64,000 bases of DNA from Bryopsis sp. KO-2023 (GCA_030272585.1 BSYQ01000004.1:434001-498000), one strand, 5' to 3'; shown: positions 48,201 to 59,999, counted from the first letter of the stretch. Numbers and translations are program-made. The notes: generated by a model from the sequence alone, not told the origin.

Positions 48201-49195
48201 TGTTCCTTCACGAAGAGCCAGTGAAAGCATTGTGAGTGAAATAATTGTACTACAATTTTCCCTTGTCAATCAAACTTTCATGTCCCGTACTGATGATTCA
48301 TGATTTGGACAAAATTCAGTAAATATGACCTGCAATTCAATTCTTCTGTGATTTTCAACCACACTAGCAGTTGCTGGGTAAAATCCATTCCTCCAAAATT
48401 TCATGTACATCCTTAATTAAGGGTTTAATTCAATTTTCTATGTGGTTTTCTCAGCCCAGGCACCTAAATCAGCGGTGGGGAAAGGAGGCGACCCAAAAAA
48501 AGATGGAGAGGTAAGGAAAACTCGAAATCATTTTTCCGTTTGAACGCAATTTTATTCAGAAAGTTGAGAATTCATATGGATCTAGTGTATATCAAAATAT
48601 TGTATTTTGGAAAAGAGGAAATTCATACATGCACATTTGTTCTAAGACAGACATGTGTTTGTTGTACCCTCTCCTAAAGATATTAGTAATGGAAAAGGAG
48701 GGAACTGGTTTTTTGGAGGACAATAAAAAATATGTTTTTATATTTTTGGCTGTTGGTTTTCTCCAAAGCATGCGGTGAGTCTGTTCTTGTCTATTATCGA
48801 ATTCGACAAATGTCTCTGTTTTATAGTTTTCAGACAACGAGTTTCGGAAGTTACCCTCCAGTTGCTCGATGGTTTCTGTTCAACACACACTCAGTGTTTC
48901 AAATACAAGACTGGGGGAAAAAGTTTGAAAGGGGGATCCCTCCCATAGCTGTTTCGCCTGTTTTACACCTAATTTTTTCTGGTGTTAAATTTTTGGTGTT
49001 GTGCGTGTTTTGTTTGTTTAGAAATTGGCCCCAAGTGTTAGAGAGATCATGGATGGCTGCATGGCAGACAAGAGTGATGTTGCTGTCAATTTTGACCTTG
49101 AGTCAGGTCATATGGTATTTGAGGATGGCGGCACAAGAGAGGGAAACTGTTTTGTTTGCTCTTCCCTTTTGGGATTGAAACATAAGAGTCCATAA
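45277..49195 (+). CDS. CCCH zinc-finger protein with coiled coil, 8 exons
   Basis: Proposed exons 45277-45346, 46049-46239, 46937-47059, 47299-47400, 47585-47716, 47990-48220, 48460-48510 and 49022-49195 give 357 residues in one frame. After a short Arg-rich start there is an AQAQPQPQ low-complexity stretch and a strong charged coiled coil (ERERELKRREEELDKREEEV). Acidic and Lys-rich linkers follow, then SWGDYMEDLSKG. The single zinc finger (C-x7-C-x5-C-x3-H) is at residues about 262-280, CREFEKGFCKFGPDCMFLH, preceded by a basic RRRKKK patch. The C-terminal exon is polar with several Cys. CCCH fingers usually bind RNA; no specific orthologue is recognised. Exon 1, its 700-bp intron, and the GTGAAA donor at 48221 are the weakest points; reading through 48221 would stop at 48235. 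A rival frame after exon 1 exists at 45,430-45,680. Confidence 0.5.
48290..48328. repeat. 39-bp dispersed repeat, copy 1
   Basis: Identical to 49837-49875 over 39 bases (starts ctgatgattcatgatttg). Direct orientation, 1.5 kb apart, outside the predicted exons. Confidence 0.85.
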
Positions 49196-49239
49196 AGCAA
49201 CGGAACAGTCTTTCCTTAGGATGGCAGTGGGATGGATGG

Positions 49240-49350
49240 AGAACTGCATCCGGACAATGCTTGAAAAATTATGAAAGGGAGTACACTCAGCATTGGATTG
49301 GCAGGAGAACAGCATCCGGACAATGCTTGAAAAATTCTGAAAGGGAGGAC
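49240..49350. repeat. Degenerate tandem repeat, period 66 bp
   Basis: The block gcatccggacaatgcttgaa begins at 49246 and again at 49312, followed in both cases by a near-identical stretch. The second copy is truncated after about 36 bases. Confidence 0.75.
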
Positions 49351-49836
49351 ATGCGGTTTCTCAAAAGGAACTGCTGGAACAGCATTGGAATTGGAGCTTG
49401 GGTACTGATATGACAAAACATGTCCGTCCAGTGCATGCACCAAATCACATCAGCTGGCTGGAAATATGAGGTTTGTTTGTGAGGTTATCGACCCAATGAA
49501 GATCATCATGGGAGTGAAATTCATTGCATCTTCTGGAGGAATCGATGGGAAGACAAGGTGGAAAAAAAAATGGTTGTGGTGGATTTAGAAAGAGAAAGGA
49601 GGGGGGAGGGTACAAATGAAGCAATAGGGTTTGGGCTTTGGATTTGATATTGGCGAAGAAAAGGGAAAGGATGAAGACAAGGAAACAGAGAATGAAAAAA
49701 ACTGAGAGGGGTTTGTGAGTAGGAGCTGAAACGAAAAAACAAGACGGTGGTGGATATTTGCAGTTCATCTGGGGGAATGGTATTTAGTGGAGGAAGATTT
49801 GTGCCCCTTTTGCAACAAGATGCAGAGAGAAGAGTG

Positions 49837-49875
49837 CTGATGATTCATGATTTGGACAAAATTCAGTAAATATGA
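49837..49875. repeat. 39-bp dispersed repeat, copy 2
   Basis: Second copy of the 39-base segment at 48290-48328, same orientation. Confidence 0.85.
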
Positions 49876-50180
49876 GATCCCAGTCCTCCCCAGGAAATGG
49901 CTTTGTTGCTTTGAGGATAAGAGTAGACATTGCTTCTATCAGTCATTCACTTTCAGCAGCATTTGCATATTGGAGCAAAATATAAGTGTGGTAGTTGTCA
50001 ACCGCACTACTGCCCAAGATTGTAGAAGGTGCTCTATACTCTGGTTGTCCATCCTGTGAGTGGCCTATTTTTACATTGTTTTGGAAAGATGCAGTCGACA
50101 ATCATTGGCCGAGTCTGACATTTGGAGACGATGCATAGATTTCTGTTGATGTTATGCTGTAGACAAAAACGATAATGGAC

Positions 50181-50300
50181 GCATACACACACACAAAAGT
50201 ATTCCATGCTCTCTGAGCATGTCCCATGAAAACGATGGATGCATACACACACACAAAAGTATTCCATGCTCTCTGAGCATGTCCCATGAAAACGATGGAT
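50181..50300. repeat. Tandem repeat, 60 bp x 2
   Basis: Two identical 60-bp copies (50181-50240 and 50241-50300), each with an (ac)n core and the partial palindrome catgctctctgagcatg. A few bases of the unit also flank on each side. Confidence 0.9.
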
Positions 50301-51285
50301 GCACAGTTCTTGTTGCTGTACTCTGAGCTCCCACCCTCCAGTTCTGTCACTACCTTGAGTCCTACCAGGGTTTCCAGAGTGACTAATCGAATTGAATCGA
50401 AAAATATGTTTCAAACTCCGATTATTAACGATACCAAAGCCCCTCACTCTCATTTACACTCCAACCAGCGTGGGGACTGCGCTACGGAGAACACAACCCA
50501 GCGGAGGACTGGAAAAGGGGGGAATGTCTGTAGAAGAGATTAAGGGAATTTTGCGAAAGGAAATGTCGCTACACTTTGGAAAATGGATTCTGTTGTGAAC
50601 ACCTCCTCCAGGATTTCGTGGAAAGAAGTTGGAGGTTCGTGTGATATGATGTCTCGTTTCCCCCCCAAAAAAGAAAGGTGGCTATGAGTGTACGGTACAA
50701 CATGTTATCTCTTTGGGAGTCTCTTCAAGGATCCTGAACCATTGACTGAGCATTGTGAATTTCCACCAACCCCAGCAACCACAATCCCAAACGATTGCGT
50801 TCGTTGAGAAACATATACTGTAGTGATATATGCCACACCCTTTCCATCCTCTCCCAACTCCAATTCCTGGTGGGGACTTGACGTTTGAAACTGTATCAAA
50901 ATTGGAACTGTGTGAAGGACAAGGATGTCTATCACATGTGGAGAAGTCAGACATGCTAACATAGTGTTGGGAGAGAGATGTTCAAACCTTGGTTGCACAG
51001 AAAAAGAAGCTTCTTGTCGTTACTTGTCAATATGAAACGGATGTCAAACTTGCTTGCCTCTTCTCATATGATCCAGTCACACAGTCAATCCAAGAGGGGG
51101 AGATCTCGCTTTACTTTGCTACAACACTGCAACTAACTTTCTCGTCCTACCTACTTCATTCCCAAACCTGTACACATATCTTTTCCCTCCTGCTCTAGGT
51201 GGATCCTGACCCCCCCCTCCTAGTACCCCCCCCCCCAAATGTACTTTTCGATGCAAACCCAAAGTGAAGTCTCAATATTGCGAGT

Positions 51286-54200
51286 CTATGTTCGAGGCTG
51301 GAGGGCTGGATGTTGTCTGGACACGACTGGTGTTGAAGGATTATCGATTTCCATTTGAGAAATCCGGACTTCAGCCTTCCGACTTTCCTCGAAGTATTGA
51401 TTGGGGTGGTTGATTCCCGTGTCACAGGGGCATCCTGAGGCACCTTCGAAAGCTGCTGCACAGGCCAACTGAAAATGGCTCCCTCTGGCTTTCGACACCG
51501 CTTCATCCATTTCGCTGTGTGGCCACACAAAGACAGATGAGTTGAGTTTTTCCTTTTTCTCCACATGAATATTTCAAAGTCAGATTCCATCACGAAAAAC
51601 CCACAAAACTCGGGACGCAGAAATATGTAAGTGGTCGAGGTGGCCTTGAAAAAAAAATATAAAAAAATAGAGAGTTCTCAAAAGAATTAACCCTTTGCTG
51701 GTTCAACAGTACATCGAAACTCGGGTGGTGGCTTCTGATTTGATGCTTGAATTCCCAACCCTGGGTAAAATTTTGTGCCACTTTGTAAATGAGAAAAAAG
51801 TTGCCACGAGAAACAAGTCAATTCACATCCATGCAATACCGTGCTCCAATTTTCAGTTTTCCCAAAGCAGCCCGGAGTTGAGGTTCGGTGAAGGTCTTGT
51901 ACGGACATCCATGGTGTTCCCCCACCCCCGGGGTCATGGAAATTATCCTCATGCATGGATATGGGGTGTAATCCTTCCGCTTGCCCTCTTTTCCGTAATT
52001 GTGTCGAATGTTGTACGCGTATTCTTTCTCAAACTTGTCGCCTGGCACTTTGGGTGCCATGGATACTTTCCAAAACTGCAGGGACTCTCCGAGGGGCAGC
52101 CCTATTCCCTGCAGTCCAGTGAAATGAACTTTCAACATCGTATGAGGAATCAGACGAGCCGAAAAAAAATCGTCGTGGTAGTGAATGCTGTGGTGCTGAA
52201 AATCATTGAAGTGGAGAGGGCAATCCATGATTTGCACAACATGGAATTCCCCCCCCCCTCCAAAAAGAAACAAAACAAAACAAAAAACCAGATCACTTGC
52301 CTTGAGAAACAGTGAAAGCTGCTGTCTGCCATTGTGCCTGAGATGGTGGTCCACAGTCAGCCTGTCGAAAAGGTGTTGCATGCAAAGAGGGAAATGCTTT
52401 CTTGCCAAAACAGGGATCTGTTTCAACGACACGCTTGCTTTGTTCTCGCTCCCATCTCCATCGTAGTCTGGACCGATGTACTTATTTTTAAGAGCTTCGA
52501 CAATCGGCACAAGTCTTTCCATTTCCATAGGGGCTACTTGAGACGACCAATGATGGGCCAGCATTGTCAATGCCTGAAAAACAACAAAAAAAAGGACTTA
52601 CACACTGAGCGTTGAACCATCAACTGCTATTATCCGTTTTGTTGGTAGGAAGCAACAGTGTTTCTGGACGGTTTGGCTTTATTGGGGGATGGTGTCCGGG
52701 AAGTACATTGAATCTAGACCCTTGCAGGGCTCCCCCTGAAAGAGCCCAATGATTTCGCAGATGATTTTGCAAGAAATGTCTGTGCTGTCGAGGTTGCCAC
52801 CTTGGATAGCCTTGTTCTGAAATGCCCAACGACCAGTGACACCACTTGATCTCGAGGTACATAAGCAAACCCCTACGAGAAAAACCAACACTACGAGAGT
52901 CAGTGAATTTGTCCTCAAATTATGTTTGGCAAATAAGACAGTTGACTTACAAAAAAATGAATTCAAGGAAGGGTCCTCACCTTCTTTAGGAAAACCTTTC
53001 TTCCAGCCACCAGCTCTGGCACTCTTTCAAAAGGCACCTGTAAATGGAAACACAATGCAAAAGTCAATATAGAAGTCATTATGCCAATCGCTTTTTTCAA
53101 TACCAACACTCGAAAAACAAGAACATTGGGGGGAAAAACAAAACAAAACAATTTTTTTTTTACTGTCCAGCAAAATAAATTTTGCGGACCAACCTTGTAG
53201 AACATTTTGTATTCCTCGTTCATGACGGCAGTTGCAGTTTTTTGATCAAACAGGGATCTGAAGACTGCAGCCAATCGGTCCTTGACCTCTCGAAACTCGG
53301 CTGTGGATATCTCCTCATACTCAAAGTGCCTCCCCAAAAATAACACCTAAACAAATCGCATTTGGTCAACTTGCCATCAAAACAATATCCTACAGACCCA
53401 CAGTTGAATCTGTGGCGGCTGATTTCCTGCCAACCCATAAAACTGATATTCATGATCGAAAGATAATCCTCCCCAAGGAACAGGTGCATGTAAAAACAAA
53501 CAAGGGCTGGCAATAAATTTCCAGGAATACTGGGCTGAGAAGCAATTAAAAAAAAAAAAAAAAGCCACGAGGCCTCACCCTTTCGTTAGAAGGCATCGCG
53601 TTGAACCTCCAAATGAACAGATCGCACTCTTGTGACAAAAACCATCTCCTTAAATCCTCTGTCTGACAGAAGGCCAGTCGCAATGCATAATGCGATATGC
53701 TATCCTTCAATAAAGCCTCTTTCGGAGAGCCACCCTGAAACCAGAAAAGAAAGAAACCTCACACAATGACAGTACAAAAGGGGCGATTTCAATCTCTGGA
53801 TTATCCGACAATATATGGCCTCATCCTGTTAATAAAGTAGGGATCATTAAAAATCCTAAATGCACATTTCTTTTAGATTTTAAGTCAATTATATGGGCTC
53901 ATAATAAATTAAGAGTTGCTCCAGCCATCCAACCATGGCATACCTTCATGCTTTCATTGAAGACCTCCTGCACCCGTTCCTGAAATAGAAAAGAAGCAAA
54001 ACAAATCATGTCAAACATATTCGCTGTCTGTGCAAAATTGCATTAAAAAAGAAGTCGATCGAGGGGATCAGTCGTCATATGAATCGACGACTTTCAGACA
54101 TGCATCCATGCATGCGTTTGCACCTGGATTTGATCCTCTTGCTTTCGCGCTGACCTTCCGTCGTCAATCGCTCGAAGAACTGAACAGAACCGAAGGCCCC

Positions 54201-54591
54201 GTCACCAAATCGAGTCGAACAAAGCAAACGGTCTGAAAACACCGTGACGTCTCTGTTTCGGGCAAATCGATTCCCGTGAAACGATTACCCCACTCTACAA
54301 CGGATTCTGCTATTGTTCCGAGTGCGTGGGGTAAGCCAGCCCCTACCCCCCCCGGCCGCTCAACAGAGAAAGATACACGGTAGCAGAAAACCGTTTTATA
54401 ATGAAAAGGCGTCGGGATAGGGCACCTTTGAGACGGTCGATGGCGAGGTGTTCGAAGTCTTCAATGGCGACCTCGCCATCGGGAATGCTTTCGTACATGG
54501 TGACGCTGGATGTGTAGTGGTATTTGAACGGGCTCCGACGTGCGGTGCTCGGCACTTGACTAGCAGGTGTTCTCGGAGATGCACCCTCCAT
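51286..54591 (-). CDS. PRIM2: DNA primase large subunit, 10 exons
   Basis: Exons 54426-54591, 54124-54179, 53944-53979, 53579-53734, 53194-53346, 52981-53037, 52801-52872, 52301-52573, 51840-52108 and 51286-51514 give 488 residues (human 509). Hallmarks are IEDFEHLAIDRLKVLRAID, HYALRLAFCQTEDLRRWFL, GFAYVPRDQVVSLVVGHFR, RLVPIVEAL, HFPLCMQHL, HHLRHNGRQQLSLFLK, YAYNIRHNYGKEGKRKDYTP, HHGCPY and DTGINHPNQYFEES. Four Cys, near 296, 375, 391 and 431, have the spacing of the 4Fe-4S ligands in the human protein. The subunit supports RNA-primer synthesis with PRIM1 and DNA polymerase alpha in the nucleus. The intron between 52301 and 52108 starts with GC instead of GT. The gene is head-to-head with NUP62. 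Confidence 0.93.
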
Positions 54592-54877
54592 TTCAGGAGC
54601 CTAGATGATGAGAAAAAGAAACACGGGCGTAACCGACACGAGGGTCGACGAGTCGTTCAGCAAAGCTTCTACCTCCCTCTCACTCTCTGCCAGCAACCGC
54701 CGTCTCAGGGGGACATTTTTATTTTGACAAATCCGACAGACATGGGGGACCACGTGACTCATACCGTAACCGCTCCAATGAGAGCAGTTTCTGTCGGCCT
54801 GGGTAGAGCACCCAGCGATAACTTGGTTCGGCTCTTGAAACCGAAAGGACGATAGATAACCAAGCAGAGCGCTCAGG
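54592..54877. promoter_or_regulatory. Shared 286-bp promoter, PRIM2 / NUP62
   Basis: Only 286 bp separate the divergent ATGs (54591 on minus, 54878 on plus). No coding frame is convincing. It must carry both 5' leaders and core promoters. Confidence 0.5.
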
Positions 54878-57800
54878 ATGTTCGGAGGTGCGAATCCAGG
54901 AGCTGGTGCAACCGGATGTCGGGAGACCGCTCTTGATCCGCCCGTTTCTTCGCCAAATCCCAAGAATATTTTCGGCTCTGAGTTGATTTTCTGCATCAGG
55001 GTCGTCCTCGGCGAATTTCGGCTCTTCCAGCAGCGGTCCTAGCATATTTGGAAATGCTAATGCGTTCGGTTCGTCTCAGTCAGGTGTGGATTACACTCCT
55101 TGCAGCATTTCTTGCTTGCACTCGTTAGTTGAATGGGTGGTTTTTTCAGCCTTGGCTTTATCAGGGCATTTTGGAACCATATTGAGAAAGGTACACTTCT
55201 GGGTTGCACAGGTGGTGGCTTTGGTCAATCACCTGGTGGTGCACCAATGGGTGGGTTTGGTGGGACCAACAGCCAAGGGTCTTCACCTTTTGGAGGGTCG
55301 ACTGGAGGAGGTTTATTTGGAGGGTCAAGTTCCGGTCCAGGGATGAGTATGAGCTCTCCTCAGTTTGGTGGGGGGGCTTTCGGTGCAAGTACTGGTGGAT
55401 TTTCTACCCCCTCAACAGGCTTTGGACAAAGCACCACCGCAACGACCGGCTTTGGACAAGGGAGTGGAGCAGCTGGCGGTTCGGGATTTGGGTTTGGTGG
55501 GGGAAACAGCGGCACCTTTGGCACAGGGTTCGGGGCTGCTAATCCTTCCAGTGGATTCGGTGCTTCCACCCCACCTCCAGCCTCCTCTGGTGCAACTTTG
55601 TTTGGAGGGGGAGCCGCATCACCTGTTGGTGGAACTTTTGGTCAATCTTTTTCGAGCCCCTTGGGTGGGACAGGGTCTTCTGGTTCGACTATATTCGGCG
55701 GCAGCCCAGCGGGGCAAGGTCCTGGTCTTTTTGGTTCTGGCTCCTCGTCAGGGCCACCAGCTGGGGGCTCATTGTTTGCTGCTGCAGGGCCATTTGGTCA
55801 ATCTAGCACTGGAACCTCGGGACTTTTGACGGCAGCAGCTGTGACTACTGGGGCAAACAATGCAAACTCAGGACCCTCTTCGATATCGCTAGGTATGTCG
55901 GCCATGCTACTCCTTAAAAGGAACTCTGGGCATTTGTCCACAAAACATTCCGAATCTTGATGCCAAGAATGCACATTTCTCCTGGAATAAGGTGCTTCCT
56001 AGATTTCAGGCATTGGTTTTTCGTTCTCTACATCGGCAAGGAGGACCCATGACAAATTATATGGGGACTGGGTGCTTGGTGTAGTGATTTGCAAGATGAC
56101 ACTAATCCCAATCCTTGCTTATTTGTATTCTCATTACCATCAAGTACCTTGGTGGGTGCACAGTACTCATCTTATGATTAGCTGGGTTATAGCAAGCTGT
56201 CAGACATGGTGCAGTACATTTCAAAAAAAATACTAGTTAATTGTTTCTACGGATGCATGTGGATGTGTTGATTTTCTGAGATTTTTGGTTCAGGGGGTGT
56301 ACCTTCGTTTGGTGCTGCAACTTCTCAAGCATCGTTTGGTTTTGCGGTCACCTCCTCTGCACCCGCCACAGCTACAGCCCCCTCAACGTCAGGTGCTGCT
56401 CCAGGAGGTTTTGGTTCTATGGGTGCACCAGGTACCACGTTTGGGATCCCACCACCAGCTGCCTCCACAGCCCCTGGAGCCCCATCTGCTCCTCCAGGGG
56501 CCGGTGATGGAAGCAGTGGATTTGGCCTGGGGCCAACTATACCCTTTGGTTCGGTTCCAGCCCCAGTCACCGCAGCCTCACCTGCTGCCCCTGCGGGAAG
56601 CTCAGGAGGTGACACAGTCTGCTTTTTGCTGGATATTAATCGAGTTGTACATCTTCCAACTGCACGTCTTAGTTTGCCTAAACAAGCATGATGAGCTTTC
56701 AATAAGGCACCAAACGTAGTGCGTTGCACTGTTGAGGAGCGTAGTGTTGTGGAAGGATTTCCTCCTCACTGGGGCGGGTGTGTGTATCACCAGGGTTCGG
56801 TTGGGGGGCAAGCACTGCAGCTCCTTTTGCAGGCGCCTCCCTCTTTGGAGCATCGAGCCCTGCAGCCGCAACAGCCCCCACAGCAAGCACTCTGTTCTCT
56901 GCTTCGGTTCCAGCAGCATCAGCCACATCCAGCTTGGGTTTCGGAACATCAGCTCCTGCAGCTTCCACAGCAGCTGTTGCATTCGGGGTTTCCACTCCTC
57001 CACCCACATCAACAGCCCCCTCGCTGTTTGGTGCATCCTCCCCAGCAGCTCCCCTGTTCGGTGCCTCTACGACTGCCCCTGCAACTTCTCTCTTAGGTAC
57101 AGGATCAGCCCCAGCTGCGTCTTTGGGTGCTGCAAGTACTGGAGCTCTGTTCGGTGCAGCAGCTTCCACAGCAGCCACTAGTGGTGGTGGGCTGTTTGGT
57201 GCTGCAGCGTCCACAGCAGCCACTGGCGGTGCTGGGCTGTTCGGTACTGGGTCTACCCCTGCAACTGGGGGAGGTGGACTGTTTGGTGCTGCAAGCTCTT
57301 CGGCACCTGCAGCTGGTGCTACCAGCACTGGAGCTGGGCTGTTTGGAGTCGCAACTTCTTCATTGGCCGCTTCTTCGGGTCCTCAAGCTCTAACGACGTC
57401 GGCATTTGCTGCAACCAGCACCCCAGGTGGGGCACCTCATATTTGCATGCCGATTTGTAGAATTTTGTTGATTCTGCTGCTGGTGGACAATTGACAGTCA
57501 AGTGTTTGTATATATTTTAATATGAAATATTCAACATTTGTATATTATTTAAGTATATTTATCTTTTAGGGATATTTGGTGCTTCGACTGGTGCTGCAAG
57601 TGGAGCAGGCTTAGGAGTTTCCTTCGGGGCATCAAGTGGGACCCAGCTGGCAACATCAAGTGCCCCAGCTGCAGGTTCGATCAGTCCTGTCTTAGTCACT
57701 TGAGAAAAGAGAAAAAAGGCTTAAGAAGCCCCCAGGGAAAGATAGATTTTGAGCTCTTTGAAGAGTGCACTGTTGTTTCGACCGAGGTGCTTCAAGCTAT

Positions 57801-59098
57801 CTTTTGCCAAACTTGCTGCAGGTTTCTCTTGGAATGCAACCTTTATAGTCTCGGGACTGTGTGGTCATGAGCCTTTCATCCAACATTTGCTAATTTTTAC
57901 CTTTAAGAAATACGACTGGAGTCCAACTGGTGTTTCCTCTTTGTTGAAATAGGTACAAGCTCGTCGGGGCAAGTGGTGACCACCTCTTCAGCTCCAGCCA
58001 GTGGAGCAAACGTCCCGATAGGAATTCCCGGAACCAATTTCCCTTCAGATATCAGTGGAAGAACTCTTGGTTATATCAAGAAAAAATGGGTCAAGGATGC
58101 CAAAGAGGCACATGATACTTTCAAGAGCCTGGCAGGTGCTTCATGGGCTGACTGCATCCCGACTCAGAAAAAGCATCTTTTCTTCCTGATAAGGTTTCCT
58201 GCTATGTTACTTACGGGGTTTTGATGGTCAATGACCATTGTCTGGCATAAGCTTGGAATGTGAGGTTCTCAGCAGGAAGACGCTGACCTGTTGCAATTTG
58301 ATGAGCTCTGGATGCATATTATGAAACCTTTCTGAGTGTCTGTTTTGTTCAGGTGATATCGCAAACTGGGACCGTCAGATTGTTGTAAACACATCAACCC
58401 TGGATGAGGTGGCAGAGGAATACAAAGTGGTGGACACAGAACAGCAAGCAGTGCTGGGAGAACTGGAGGCAATCAGGACGCATCAAACTGTGAGCGCCCA
58501 GAAGCCACTGGTTTTATTCGCGTCAAATCAAAACACCTTGCTTTAGATTCCTGACCATTTGAGTGCTCTTTTTTCTTTGGAATAAGGGACCACCCATGAG
58601 TTTTGCCACCAAAAACCCCGCACCATAGTAGATTGATTGGGAAGATGTGCAAAATGGAGGCAGCAACTTACAGTAGTAAAAAAGCGAGAGAAAGAACTGT
58701 TTTGAGACGTGGAACTGTAAGGCATCATGGGGCTAACGTTGAGTTTGTTTTTGCTGAAGGAAATGCATCATGCGCTGTGCCAGATGGATCTGCAGGTGGA
58801 CTCACTGCTGATCCCCAGGGATAGTTTTGACTACGAATCGGAGCATCGAGAAAGTTTGTATACGAGGGCTCAACAGATAGCCTCCGACCTGATAAGCGTG
58901 GAAGACCGTCTACGGGAGGTAATGGCAGAGAACAGCATGGATAAACCCGACGAGGAAAGCGGAAACAAGGGGACTATGGAAATGACGAGCGAAGTTGTGA
59001 ACAACCTACTGATGGCGTTGATGGACCTCCAAAGGGATTCAAGGAAAGCGAACGGGGAGCTAGCAGAATTACAAAATAGCAAAGACAATATCAGATGA
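54878..59098 (+). CDS. NUP62: FG nucleoporin NUP62 (p62), 9 exons
   Basis: Exons 54878-54905, 55000-55083, 55212-55892, 56294-56608, 56794-57426, 57570-57674, 57953-58135, 58353-58489 and 58760-59098 give 834 residues. Residues 1 to ~615 are Gly/Ser/Thr/Ala-rich with many FG, GLFG-like and LFGA units (GGGFGQSPGG, STGFGQSTTATTGFGQG, GGGLFGAAAS). After GTNFPSDISGRTLGYIKKKW the C-terminus is the p62 coiled coil: GDIANWDRQIVVNTSTLDEV, EEYKVVDTEQQAVLGELEAI, then QMDLQVDSLLIPRDSF and a final helix near MTSEVVNNLLMALMDLQ. p62 forms the Nsp1/Nup54/Nup58 channel of the pore. All seven introns within the FG part and up to residue ~677 lie after the first base of a Gly codon (phase 1). The exon 1-2 join and the 58760 acceptor are set by phase and family. 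Confidence 0.9.
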
Positions 59099-59702
59099 AA
59101 GAAAAGGACGTGCGTAAAGAAATGTGTAAGCTTGTTGGTTGTGTGCGGGGGAAGAGATGGAATTTGTGGCAATGGTCGGTTGGTTGGTTGGGGGCAATGA
59201 GGGGATTTGGAAAGTAGTGTTGAGAGTAGAAGGAAAAAAAAATGAAACGTCTCAAATCGAATCTTCATGTTTGATACTTGCTTGAAATAGGTCCAATTCA
59301 TGCTTTCGATGGGGGAAGGTTGGATTGTGTAATAGAAATGTGACAGTGTCCTTCAAGGGTTGCTGTGTTTCTTCCTTGAATAAGACTGCCCATGACTTAA
59401 TTTTTGTTTTCAACTGGTTCAATTTGTGTTCATCCATCCCAAGTCAAATTTGAACCAAAGTGGTTCAACAAGAACCAGACATCTAGTTGTGGTGTTGACG
59501 ATATAATGAAGTGAGTGGAAACAATGGCTGTTGCACAATAGCAATAGCACAATTCTCCTTGACAGGTTATGTTTCTTTATACCACCCTTTGATGAAACGG
59601 CCTGCAAAGCGAACAATGGGGACTACCCTACTCAAAAATCCGATGCAAATTTGTGGCACAGTTGTTTCTCACTGGTTGCAAAAACTGACAGAAGCAAAAA
59701 GG

Positions 59703-59822
59703 ACACAATCGCCCTCCCGTAATTCTGGTGTACCCCCATTACTCCGACTCCGCTACCTCCGACTCTGTATGTCAGACCGAGAAAAAAGGGGGCAAACCCA
59801 ATTACGGGAGGGCAACACAATC
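59703..59822. mobile_element. 104-bp MITE-like element with 14-bp TIRs and 8-bp target duplication
   Basis: Perfect 14-bp terminal inverted repeats, gccctcccgtaatt at 59711-59724 and its complement at 59800-59813, enclose about 75 bp. Both sides carry the 8-mer acacaatc (59703-59710 and 59815-59822). TIRs plus an 8-bp target-site duplication suggest a non-autonomous hAT-like DNA transposon. No coding capacity. Confidence 0.6.
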
Positions 59823-59999
59823 ACGTAATGCATGACAAAATAATGACACATCTGTGTCAGCATCCCGAGCTCTGAGACTCAAATTGCTGGCGGCCAACGA
59901 TAACGCCCTTCCGTGTTTTTGTTATTATCGGGATAGACGTCGTGTGCGTTCAGCGAAAGAGCGAGCAAACAGAGAAAAGCAACAAGGCAGTGAGAGGGA

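Larger units (their letters stand above)
49196..51285. other. Intergenic with several tandem repeats, no secure gene
   Basis: About 2 kb between the CCCH gene (+) and the end of PRIM2 (-). Small open frames at 50,517-50,598 and 50,989-51,198 look weakly protein-like, but I could not link them by splice sites or family. It includes the tandem and dispersed repeats listed separately. Confidence 0.4.

Noticed and set aside
50102-50350. Regularly spaced repeats resembling a CRISPR array
   Set aside because: Only two exact 60-bp tandem copies without spacers, in a eukaryotic genome; an ordinary tandem duplication.
50989-51198. Protein-like plus-strand frame after an AG acceptor
   Set aside because: Could be an exon, but no start, no partner exons and no family could be found; left unannotated.
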